Shown here: piece by piece, positions 28,201-38,391 of the stretch
Layout of the letters: each line of letters begins with the position of its first letter
Numbering within the stretch: the first letter of the stretch is position 1
DNA from: Antedon mediterranea
Lineage: Eukaryota; Echinodermata; Crinoidea; Comatulida; Antedonidae
Direction of reading: 5' to 3'
Assembly: GCF_964355755.1 (NCBI RefSeq)
Contig: NC_092670.1
Coordinates: 5,419,001-5,483,000, forward strand
Length of the DNA stretch: 64,000 nucleotides
The notes under the pieces: generated by a model
Databases searched by the model: none
Told to the model about the DNA's origin: nothing
The model's input: only the letters and a program-made list of their open reading frames with translations
Position numbers and translations under genes: made by a program

Positions 28201-28651
28201 AACCAGCTGCAAAAATTAAAGCACCAAGACCAATCCAACGAGGCTTATGCCCATTCTCACCAAAATATGTCACAAAAACAATAACCACCATTACTGCGAC
28301 GTCATAGCAACTGGATATGAAACCGCTTTTGACGCTTGGTAGATCAAACCGTTTTTCTATTGTAGTCGTAACGACGTATATTATACCGTTTACGGTCATA
28401 CCCTGGGTAATAGCGAATACGCATGCGAAGAATAAAAATCCTGGTGCATTATTGAATTTTTGTGCGCAGTCTGGCTTCAAAGCGCCCCAACTGCATTGTC
28501 CGTCGTCTTCAAGTTCATCGTCTATGTTAATGACGGGAATTTGTCGGTTGTTGTCGCTGCCATTCGTACCGTTTGTATTATGGAAATCTTGGCTCTTGTT
28601 ATCATTTTGCAACTCATCATAAGTCTTCTTTTCCTCGTTAGTTGTAGCCAT
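19255..28651 (-). CDS. SLCO4A1-like: Organic anion transporting polypeptide (SLCO/OATP family, SLCO4-like), complete, 9 exons
   Basis: Exons in transcript order: 28651-27952, 26630-26531, 24783-24662, 22525-22271, 21584-21389, 21104-20942, 20654-20497, 20342-20278, 19565-19255. They total 2070 nt (689 aa plus TAA), normal for OATPs, with all phases consistent. OATPs are 12-TM uptake carriers for bile salts, hormone conjugates and drugs. Seen: hydrophilic N-terminus with an acidic stretch, TM1 near residues 69-94, the family block WVGAWW at about 277-283, the Kazal-like extracellular loop at about 458-540 with ten cysteines ([29 protein letters not shown]), and [19 protein letters not shown] before the last TMs. 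The family signature normally reads D-x-R-W before GAWW; here it is S-P-L-W. The first exon ([16 protein letters not shown]) resembles SLCO4, but the subfamily is inferred from memory. The protein ends GTKL, a class I PDZ ligand. A splice acceptor at 28679-28678 implies a non-coding exon further upstream. Confidence 0.95.
19838..19859. repeat. Poly(A) tract in plus orientation
   Basis: An uninterrupted run of about 22 A lies in the OATP intron before the last exon. On the transcribed (minus) strand it is a poly(T) run. No retroposon body or target duplication was recognised beside it. Confidence 0.8.
21992..22127. repeat. Left arm of 136-nt inverted repeat flanking OATP exon 4
   Basis: This segment is the near-exact reverse complement of 22814-22949, with only a few mismatches by eye. 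The two arms lie in the introns on either side of the OATP exon 22271-22525, so the pre-mRNA could fold into a long duplex with that exon in the loop. Confidence 0.85.
22814..22949. repeat. Right arm of 136-nt inverted repeat flanking OATP exon 4
   Basis: Reverse-complement partner of 21992-22127. It begins TAGACATTTTTGGCAGACTA and ends at a run of T. The high identity suggests a recent origin, for example two opposite insertions of one small repeat, or a template-switch event. Confidence 0.85.
25434..26515. mobile_element. Non-autonomous PIF/Harbinger-like element, 1082 bp, TSD TTA
   Basis: The termini are perfect 17-bp inverted repeats starting GACCCCATTTACACTTC. They are flanked by the direct repeat TTA at 25431-25433 and 26516-26518. 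A 3-bp TTA/TAA duplication is typical of PIF/Harbinger transposons. Subterminal regions are GC-rich arrays of GAGGCCGGCTC-type words and of GTGTAAACAC. The interior has long inverted arms: 25735-25800 is the reverse complement of about 26030-26155, with a 14-nt indel. No transposase was recognised. It sits in the OATP intron between exons 2 and 3. Confidence 0.85.
26812..27714. mobile_element. Harbinger-like foldback element A, 903 bp, TSD CTT
   Basis: The ends read GGCCCCGTTTCTGCTGCC and, reverse-complemented from the right, GGGCCCGTTTCTGCTGCC. They are flanked by CTT at 26809-26811 and 27715-27717. Internal copies of the terminal motif occur near 26880 (inverted), 27004 (direct) and 27607 (inverted). 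The ends are packed with the palindromic word TATACGGTATA and its relatives. The interior carries a gene remnant (separate entry). It lies in OATP intron 1. Confidence 0.88.
27151..27357 (+). pseudogene. Myb/SANT-like DNA-binding domain remnant inside element A
   Basis: The frame starting at 27151 reads [20 protein letters not shown] followed by [11 protein letters not shown]. The same W-x-E start and the GEAK...G-L-GN pattern recur in the related element at 31158-31991. There the reading continues into a fuller Myb/SANT-like pattern. PIF/Harbinger transposons encode such a DNA-binding protein besides the DDE transposase. Only the N-terminal part is readable here, after which the frame drifts into AT-rich sequence, so I treat it as decayed. 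Confidence 0.5.
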
Positions 28652-29295
28652 TTTGTTTTAATCACTAGTCAAAATATCTGTAAAAGTAATAACAAAAAGC
28701 TTGGTTAAATTTATTTATTTAAAACTATTATATTAGCATTCAGTTTAACCATACATACTAACTGTATGTATTTGAGTACAGTATTCTCAAATATGTCAGT
28801 TATTAGATCACAGATACTGTAGATAAATTGGTTGGTATCCATGAAAAAGCAAAAAAAAACCACATTTTTATTTACTTTAACTATCAACAAAATTTATTAC
28901 AGAAATGACCAAAGATATGTTTAGATCCACAATCACATCTTAATAGCAATATTATTAAAAAATTGTTTACAAATTTACAAACTAAAGTATCACAAATTGG
29001 GGCAATCACCTGATATGCAACAGTAAATTTGATCGGTTGGAGGTCAAAATCATGATGACTATCATATTGTAAGTGCTGTATCTAATCTAATACCTTGAGA
29101 TTTCATAAAGAACAAGGAAGAAATGCCTGTTCAGACCTAGTTTTGTACACAGTACAACACCAAAGAAAAGAGTGCATTGTAATTCAATTCAATATTTGTA
29201 TATAATATTTTATTAACTTATCATGTTTTAATGTTTTTTATATTTATATAATTGAGATCATTTGTTTGTGAAAGTACGTTTTTTGTTTGTGAAAG

Positions 29296-29329
29296 CATAG
29301 AGATATTATAGTTCTATAATATCTCTATG
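29296..29329. repeat. Perfect 16-bp palindrome with 2-nt spacer
   Basis: CATAGAGATATTATAG at 29296-29311 pairs exactly with 29314-29329. It is bordered by two direct copies of GTGAAAGTAC-like sequence (from 29269 and from 29330), as if a hairpin had been inserted into a short duplication. Confidence 0.8.
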
Positions 29330-29396
29330 GTGAAAGTACTTTGTTTGTTTTACTTTTGTATTTTTGGCGGCAATTGCCTTCCATGGAATATCAATT

Positions 29397-29454
29397 CCAT
29401 ATTTGGGCACATTACACTTTTTTTTAAAACTAGTTTGGTAGTGTAGACAGAGCT
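29397..29454. mobile_element. Right end of the CTCTGTCTACACTATCAAA MITE family
   Basis: It matches the right half of the complete copy at 9399-9543, including CCATATTTGGGCA, ACTAGTTT and the GACAGAGCT terminus. The left half is missing or diverged. Confidence 0.55.
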
Positions 29455-30106
29455 TAAGACAAAAAGGCTGTTTTATTTTGGAAGGCTTAACAGTCTAAAC
29501 AGTAATTAAACTATATAACCAAGTTATTATTGTACTCTTGACCTTGAATTAAATAATAAACAATAACCACAACAATCAATGACATTACCACAACATGTAA
29601 TATCCTTATTCAACAATTGTACTTGTACTTTCATTTTTATCCTGTGTGCCAAATTCCTTTCTACAGATTCTCCCTTTTTATCACTTTAACAATGTTACAA
29701 GCTGTTAACTTTATCGTTTTATAAATTGTTTTTATGATAAGTCATTCCCAGTGTTTACCCAGTGCTGATAAAGCTAGTTAAATATACTTTACAAGGGACA
29801 GTATAAATATCTTAACCCTTTAAAACCAAACAATAAACCACATGAAGTCAAATAGAAATCAGATTGGACATCAAAATTTGAACACTTTAAAGTTTACATA
29901 GTTCTTGACTCTCCCTTTACTCATTCCGGAATTAATCTAGTTTTAAATATATTTTAACAAACAAATATACACTACATAATAAGTTCAAACAATCTCTATT
30001 ATTTACTACTATAATCTCACAAAATTATTTACTCTACTATCTTCGCCTAAAGTTAGTTCCTAACGATATTATTATTAGCAGCGTTCGAACTAGGCCAACA
30101 GCCTTT

Positions 30107-30276
30107 CAGGGGTGGATCCAGGATTTTTCAAACAGGGAGTGCTAAACATAATTTAGATATCGAAAAGTAGTTTTTTTAATTCATAATTCCATAATTGTCC
30201 ATCATTTTAGCTGTGAAGAAAAAGAGAAAGTGCGCTTTAAGCGCAAATTCCTGGATCCGCCCCTGCCTCCGCCCCT
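30107..30276. mobile_element. hAT-like MITE with CAGGGG(C/T)GGATCCAGGA ends
   Basis: The left end is CAGGGGTGGATCCAGGA. The right end carries TCCTGGATCCGCCCCTG followed by a tandem 12-bp copy of CCGCCCCTGCCT. GCCTTT flanks both sides (30101-30106 and 30277-30282). The terminus style fits hAT-type MITEs, but a clean 8-bp target duplication is not visible, so the superfamily is tentative. Confidence 0.6.
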
Positions 30277-31157
30277 GCCTTTTTATTCGCTTCACGTCAT
30301 ATGTTGCAACAAAGCAAATTTGTACCCAAAAATATGTTTTAAAACCAAATTCAATACAAGGCTGATTTTGGCTCTCTGTAAAAGAAATCATCCATTGAAA
30401 AGGTGAGACCTAATCAACTAATTATTAATGGGAACCCTGTCTAATTTCATAATGTCAAGAAAAAAAAAATCTTATCAAGCCTTTTTTTTCCCACAGAAAT
30501 TGTACTGCACTGCACTATACAGTACTTTGCTAACTCACCATATGGTCAGATTAACCAAGTAAGGAAATAACTGTGGGATCAGGACACTCTTCTTCTGACA
30601 TCATATCAATCAATACAGTGTCCGTTTGGAAGACTGAAGAAAAAACCCGATGGTGGGACTGGAGCTTTACACAGCCATTTTTTACTATGTACTATACTGT
30701 AAATCAATGCATAAGAATTGTTATACAAATCAATGTTTGACCCTTCAAGGTCCCAGGAAATAACACAATATACAGAATGACAGTGATATGGTTCACTACA
30801 GATAATAAAACTTTTCAGCCAGCCAAAGTGTGTTGTAGAGGTTTTATGGGCCAACCTTGTACTACTTCTGTATAATCCATTTGTGTGCAAGTGCAGCTAC
30901 AGAAGCATCCTTCATCCTCCTCCCCCTCCCAGTTTATTAAAAATAACACAGAACTACAGTATAACAGCCTACTGTAGGATGTTTAAAGAAGTTAATTTTA
31001 GCATCGTTTTATTCAGAGTAACAACATTAACGTATCATTTGAAGGACATTTTGCAAATTAATGGCTTGAAAATAACATAATTTACAACAAAATATCATAT
31101 TTCTATAATAATATCTGCACGTACAGTATAATTTATCATTATCGACTATATAACTAT

Positions 31158-31991
31158 GGCCCTGTTTCTGCTGCCAACTAAATACCGTATATTATACGGT
31201 ATTTTTTGAATACCGTATATATACGGTATATTTTTGGCAGCAGAAACTGCGCTCATAAAAAGTATACCGTATTTTGTATACCGTATTTTCCCCACAAAAT
31301 TTGTGGATAAAATACGGTATTTACAAATTTATACCGTATTTTTTGTACCCGTTTCTGCTGCCAATAAAAAATACCGTATTTTTTTTTTACATGACAAAAG
31401 GTCAACATTCGTATTTTTATTTTCTGTCGCTGTCAGCTGCTTTACACACGTGTATAAATATATTCGGCGAAAATGTGGAGCGAAGACGTCACAGTTTTAC
31501 TAAATAAATGTGTGTGGGGAAGCTAAAATGTCTGGCCAACTAAAAGGTAATAAAAGGGACAACCACATTTATAAAGACATTTCTAAAAAAATAAAGCAGG
31601 AGTATGGAATAAACTGGTCCAAAGCAAGTAAACTCAAAGCTGAAGAGCCTGCGAAAGCAGTACAACATTGCAAAATACAATAACTCGGGGAGGGAACGAA
31701 CGGGGGAACGAATTAATTGTCCCCATTACGATGTTTTCTGTGCTCTCACAACATCTCTATCACTAGGGCTAGGCTGTTGAAAGTGAGACGTAAAACTTCC
31801 TTTATTGAGACTTTTAATTATCGATCAAATAAATGAATGGCAATTTGGGTAAAAAAAGATGAAATTTAACACGACCACCCAAGAAGTATTGTTAGCAGAA
31901 ACGGGGTACTAAAAAATACGGTATAAAAAATACCGTATTTTATACCGTATTTTTATACCGTATTTTAAGCAGTTGCAGCAGAAACAGGCCC
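31158..31991. mobile_element. Harbinger-like foldback element B, 834 bp, TSD TAT
   Basis: The ends are GGCCCTGTTTCTGCTGCC and its inverted partner. They are flanked by TAT at 31155-31157 and 31992-31994. Architecture matches element A: a terminal hairpin module, an internal inverted motif near 31237, a direct motif near 31346, a gene remnant, and inverted motifs near 31889 and 31974. The ends are filled with ATACCGTAT words. Sequence identity to element A is patchy, so the two copies are old or belong to different subfamilies. Confidence 0.88.
31471..31790 (+). pseudogene. Decayed Myb/SANT-like gene inside element B
   Basis: Segments in different frames read MWSEDVTVLLNK, then GEAKMSGQLKGNKRDNHIYK with KIKQEYGINWSKASKLK, then LRKQYNIAKYNNSG and CPHYDVFCAL. 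This order (W-x-E start, Y-x-x-I, K-L-K-x-L-R-x-Q-Y, S-G, C-P-x-Y-D) follows the Myb/SANT-like proteins of Harbinger transposons. At least two frameshifts and an early TAA interrupt it, so it is not functional. No DDE transposase was found. Confidence 0.6.
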
Positions 31992-32408
31992 TATCTCATC
32001 CAGAAAACCTTTGTGATACTGTAATACAGTGTAATTATAAGCATAATACACATGACTCTTATATTATATATATATAGCCATTCACATATCACTCCTCCAA
32101 CTAAGCTGCTTGTTGAAATGTGTACACAATTTTTATAACCATAGTTTTTTGCTGTCGAAAATATCATTTTTATATCGACTGCATTCTGCTAAATTTGTTC
32201 TCCAAAATGGGTGGTTATCGACGAAAAACGTTCTCATTACCAAATGCAATGTGGTCAGGTGGTCAAACTTTCAAGATTTTATAGTAGTTGACTGAAGGTC
32301 AGCAGCGGTCAATCAGATAACAGCGATAATCGGTTATAAATGGTGTTCTAATTCCCAAGCAATTGGGTGTTTTCAGGCAACCTTTTAAAAATCAGGTTAT
32401 TGAAAATT

Positions 32409-32495
32409 TGTCCTGTTTCTGCTGCCAAGAATTATATAAGGTAATATATTTACACGGTTAATAATCGGTTATTTTTTCACAGCAGAAACAGGGCA
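32409..32495. mobile_element. Solo 87-bp hairpin module of the GTTTCTGCTG foldback family
   Basis: CCTGTTTCTGCTG at the left and its exact inverted copy at the right enclose about 50 bp of AT-rich DNA with ACGGTTAATAATCGGTTA-type words. It matches the terminal module of elements A and B in size and ends but has no body. A target duplication is not clear. Confidence 0.7.
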
Positions 32496-33010
32496 GTTGT
32501 CCTACAGCAGCACAGTACATGCAGAGTACAAACTGGTACATTTCATGTTCAGTATCGGTTCCACATTATCAATACATTAAAGTATTAAAAAAAGGCAAGT
32601 AGAGAAATTCTGCTTCCCATTGATTTATTATTGTTCGCAAATTAATTTTTACTGTTGTTCTTCTTCTATTTCTATTTTAAGGAGCAAACTTCATAGTTGA
32701 AGGCTACTGCTCCACTAAGAATCCCATTGTGACATCGGCAGTCAACTACGGCGTCAATACGTCTGTCCACGACAGTGTGTGTGTATGAATGAACTAGTAC
32801 ACCGGGGTAACCCCTACTCGTCTTGAAAGATGTACTAGGTTCTTTAAAGTGCACATGAGCCAGATGTACGTTGGACCTTCCTACGGTGTATAGTCCTGTC
32901 CTTATGGTATTGTTTTATACCACTCACTGATGAAGGTACAGTAGAAGGAACACTGAAACATGCCAGTTTGTTTGTACATTTTTTTGTTTCTCCCTACCAA
33001 TAAATGTTTA

Positions 33011-33050
33011 TAAAGCTCTGTCTACACTATCAACTACAGTACACTACAGT
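33011..33050. mobile_element. Left-end fragment of the CTCTGTCTACACTATCAAA MITE
   Basis: AAGCTCTGTCTACACTATCA matches the terminus of the element at 9399-9543; similarity is lost within about 25 bp. Confidence 0.45.
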
Positions 33051-36000
33051 AGTAGTATGAAACAGAGAGACAAAACAACTTGATAATTGTAATAATGGTT
33101 GGTAATGATGGTGATTATTTAAACAATTGGTATTCATATAATCTTATGATGATTATATGATTGTTGAGGTGTTTTTAATGACTATTAGTAAATTAACAGT
33201 TACTTATCAAATAAGGGAGAATATATCAGGCATTTACTGACATACCATTATTTCTGAAGAACCCTCATTCCTACAGTTAATACAGTCTACAGTACCTCGC
33301 AATTCTGAATGTTTTGCTATAATTTGAATTAAAATGAATCTGATGGATAGTAATAACATTTTTTAACATTATTTTATAATAATGAGAAAAAGCTCATTTG
33401 ACTTTTATTTTAATACAAAAAGATCTTTATTATCAAAAATACCTAATGTTCTCTGGAAAGGGTTGCAGTATAACTAAACTTCACCAGAAAATATTTATAT
33501 GTAAAATACAACAAATTGGGAATTTTAAAATAATTATATATTTTTAATTAATCCTACAGTATTCAATTTGAATGTTCATTGTTATAGTTTAACCTTAAAT
33601 ATATGAGAAATATGACTTTAAATTAATTTCCCTGAACAAACCAGAATGTATACCAATCCATTATAAAAAAAAATCACCGTTTACCGTAGGTTAAATTATC
33701 CTATAACTGTAGTTTAACTGGTAATTAATTATTTTGTTGAAATAATTGAATTTCTGTACTGTACATGTAAATATTAACATTTGAATATTTAAATTAATTT
33801 AAATACTTTAAATTAATTTTCCTTAACAATAGCAATTCATCTATAAATATGTACAGTATGCCATATAATCATCTGCACATAAGCCACATCCGTTTAATTT
33901 AAATAAAGAGTGACAAAAAATCAATCAAACTTTGTTCTGATCCATGAAAATCTATTGAAACATAATGAAATATTATTGTAAAACAAATACAAAATCCAAT
34001 ACTATTGATTGCTAGGCAAAAGGCGTGAGTTTGTTCTATGAGTTTACGTCATCATCAGACCATACAGTAATTGCCCAGGATGAAAAGGTTTTTCAGAAAT
34101 CAGTCAGCCATTACAAAGTAATGGCCAGATTTGGAAACTAGGATTTATGAACATTTTTTAAAATATTTTATCAAAAAAATTAAATTACTAATGAATCATT
34201 GGTCTCAAGATCACTCATCAGATTATTTTGAACAAACTGATAACAATAAAACCTTTCATATCAATAAATTATTCCTAGAATAAAAAAGCAACAGGATGAA
34301 AAGAACAGTGTTTTTTTTTGTATCAGTATATTTTGCAAACACCTGTGTTTAACTATTATTATGCCAAAATTGCTATAGTAAAACAGAGTGCTAATTTACT
34401 GCTATGTTAATGCCACATTTAATTTATCCTATCCTTTATCATTGTGTTTAACTATAACAAATTGGTTATAGTAAAACACAGTACTAAATGTCTATAATGT
34501 CATTATTTATTTTCGATTTATTCGATTCTTTATCATTATGTTTAACATTATACCAAATTGCATACTATAATATCAATTGGTAGTTTTTAGAGTTAGGCCT
34601 TGTCCATGAATACTGTATTACATTCAGTAAGAGTATTAAAGAAGTCAATAACATCAGCACTGTTATAATTTCCTGTAGGCACTAGGTAACAGAACATTTC
34701 GGCGCAGGAATGTTTTTGGCCCAGGGACGTTTTGACACAGGGATTTTGTTGCCCTTAAGACCTTACAGCCTATTTCATATCATATCATAATAGACTAATA
34801 TAGTAGTACTGTAGATTACAGTAGGAAGGAAGGTGTGTCTTGTATAATGTTGTAAATAACTTGTTCAAAGGTTCTCTTGTTTATTTAGGCCAACTTTACT
34901 GGACGTTTCTGTTTACTCTGGTAATTGATGGAGGTACCCTGTCCAAGTAGCATTTAAATTAGGACTAATGAAAAAAATGTATTAAAAGAAGTTATTTATT
35001 ATGGTCACATGGCTGTAATCATGAATACATAATATACAACTATAGGCAAAATAACTTTAGGCTACCTGGCCTGTGACTTTATACCAGCATCTCTGAATTT
35101 ATAAAACATACTGGCAACAACATTTTAAAATGCATCCTGTGATTAAGGATTTACAACCTGACATTCATAATCATATACCGTAGCCATACCTAGCACAATA
35201 TTGTTGCAGGCACTCAGTTTAATAATAGTTCCTTTTAACAAAGAACAATGCTTTTTTTTAAACTAATTATACAGACTCAGTATCCAATACTTTTTTTATG
35301 CTCAATACAGTTATTTTACCATTTTAAGAGAATTCATGTTTTTTCATTCTGATTTCTGTTTTGTGTTACACAAATTTGTATTTACATAGTGACCTTTAAT
35401 AAGATGTAGGCCTAGTCTAATGCTTCCTTTAATATTTTTTAAATTAATAATGTAAAATAAAATAAAAATATTTAGAGATAATAGAATATTGATGAACATT
35501 TTTCAGGTAAGAAATGACTTCTTCAAATTAAATTAATCACAAAAGGTCAATTTCATTGAGAAAGTACTAAATACTAAGAGAATCTTCAAATTCCAATAAC
35601 ACAGTTGGCGGGAAACGTGCCAACGCATATAAGCGATCATTTTACACAACACAATTTAATGGAATGTTGCCAACTCTGTAGGTGTCGTCTCGTGATCCAG
35701 TCTGGAAAATTTAATACAGTTACTGTATTTTTCGGACGTTTAATAAAATAATTACAGTACCATTACTATATTTCAAAGTGTATATTAAAGATACAGGTAT
35801 TAAATATATTTCTATAGTTCTAGTAAAACTAAAGAGAGAAAAAGTGTCAACATTTTTTAAGTAAAAGTAGGCCTAGTTTCTGAAATTAATTTAAGATAAT
35901 TAAAATATGGTACAGTACTTTTAATTAAGTTTTGTATCCCTGTTGTTTTTTTATTTTATTAATTGTGTAATTTTTGTAAATCTTATTGGCAATTATTAAG

Positions 36001-38391
36001 AATATGAAGAATCATACAGAATGTACTGTATGTGTCAACATAAAATTAAGCTTTTACAAACAAATTCTCTTACAGTAACATTGCAATAATTAAGGAGAAC
36101 ATGTCTTGATTTAACATTAACTTTAAAAACATTGTTAATTATTAATTATTTAAAAATAAATATTTGATATTGAAATTCCAAACATTACAGCGTACATGAT
36201 GTAAGCAAACTTGTAATTAAAACTAATCAAAATATATTATAATATTATTGATTTGTTTTATGTAAAAAAGAATTCAGTCGATAAACTGTATCATGATCTT
36301 CCATTATTAATATTACGACTTCTAAAAATAACCAATAACCTTTTAGTCGTCTCAGTGACGTCAAATTATGATCGTACTGTACTACCATAACCGCTGTGTA
36401 ATGGATTTGATGTATTGAAATTTATTCAATTTTCATATTGACATTTTAATATATTCTACACAATAAAATGGGTTGTAAAATTAGGCACATATGTTTATCA
36501 CATGTTTACAAAAAGGTGAAGGTGTATGTGTGCATTTCTAATGAGATCCCATGTTGATATTATTGATGTTACGATACTAAATATAATACTGTACACTTGG
36601 CAGAAAGTCAATCAATATAATTTAATAAGTACATAAGTATAATGATACTATCTATATGAAGTATGAATAGTGGTCAAAAACAGTTGGCGCATTTGAACTT
36701 TTAACATATTTATGCTTTAACATACATATTATAAGTCTGCTTTTGAATTACTGTCCTCTATACTCAAGCTAACAAGCTAGCCTTGGCCTTCTGATGAAGA
36801 TGAATTAATGTTGGTGATGACGTATTACGTAATCAAAACTCTTGCTTCGAGACCAACTGCTAATTAATTCTAATCTCGGTTTAAACTACAATTTACATAA
36901 TATATTGTATAGATTTACAAAAAAAAATTGTGGTAACCATGGTCTAGGCGGCGGAATACATAGCCATATATGATATCATGCATGGAGGTACCTTCATGGC
37001 CATACATACATGCCTACCTTTTCTTTTTTTTCACGCACAGCAAGCTCATTTTGCAGCCAATAATTTAGCACACGTACTCAATCTACACGTCACGAAAACA
37101 AGCATGATGCACTTATATCCTCGTAAATCTAATTCAAACGCTTTTAAAATATTTATCTTATACAACTGTAATGTAGTATAAACAAACTTACCGTAGCCTA
37201 GACCCTAGATCTTAGTTAATAGAATATAATACATCCTGCAACAAACCTCTACTATCTCATTTTTTGATTATGAATGAAATCAATACAGTGTTTACTACAG
37301 TAGTAACTGCAGGTATTATTATTCTAAAGGAATGAGGGCGCTGCTTAAAAAAAATAATAAGTACAACAGCTCACTTAAATTCTAAACATTTTGTTTTATT
37401 CCATAATATAACAACAACATAATAGAACAACAACATAATAGACATACATTTTGTACTATTTACATACAAGTTAAATTTCAATTTTAATACAAATTTGAGT
37501 GCCATTCTATATGGAACAAAATTGAACAAAACAAAATTGTACCTAGGACTACTATCGATACAATTGCACCATTGAAAAAGAATGCACCATATGATAAAGA
37601 AAACATTTAATTCATGTGCAAAGGCTTTAAAAAATGTCGTGATACGAAGCCTTTGAATAAACTGCTACCCGGCCATATAATGTTTCATTTGCATTAGAAG
37701 GATAACAAAAACAAACAAAAATAATGATTTATAGACCGTCTCTAAGTTTTCAAAGATGTAGGCCTATTGTCCCCCCAAAAAATGAAGATAACAGTTTTTT
37801 ATTTTTTTTAATCTAATTTTTTTTTGTTAAATGAATAACTGTTATAGAAATGGCAAATAAAACACAATTCAGGGAACTGAGAGCCATACTCCTTTACAAA
37901 ATGGAATGTGTTAATAATTGGAATAATGCACATACAATTAATCTAATCACTTAGATGCCACAATTCCACTCCCCTGAACAATTTCATTGGTATACGATAT
38001 ACAATGTCACATAAAGAAAAAGTTTGTTTTGGGTCAGTGAAAGAAACACACATTATTGTCATAGAAGGCCTTACTGTACTAAACAGTTTGTTTCAATATT
38101 CTTGTCATTTAATTGGACGATTGTGGGTCACATTAAGTTGAAATAACTACAGTAGAAGATAAAACGTTATTAGCCTACCTCATGAGTTATTGCCTCATCG
38201 AACTACTCATAAAGATTAATTATTTGTATAGTAAATAAAGTATAGTATATAGTAAGTAAACTTAAACTTAGTGTGTCTCGAATGCGAAACTATAATTATT
38301 TTGTAGTAATACTATTATTATCGTAATACAATTGGCACTGCAATTCGTAGCACCATGGCGCCTTGATAATCCAGCTTATTCTTCCCGTTAT

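Larger units (their letters stand above)
28652..38391. other. Intergenic region between the OATP gene and GPCR copy 1
   Basis: About 9.7 kb without a supportable coding exon. 28652-28677 is probable OATP 5'UTR (acceptor AG at 28679-28678). The interval also holds a palindrome (29296-29329), two truncated MITE copies (29397-29454, 33011-33050), a hAT-like MITE (30107-30276), foldback element B (31158-31991) and a solo hairpin module (32409-32495). A CRE octamer TGACGTCA sits at 36356-36363 without an adjacent gene. Conserved GPCR 3'-flank sequence lies near 37890-37950. The rest, notably 33050-35700, is AT-rich and unassigned. Confidence 0.5.

Noticed and set aside
36356-36363. CRE octamer TGACGTCA as a promoter
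   Set aside because: A single 8-bp match with no neighbouring first exon is not sufficient.
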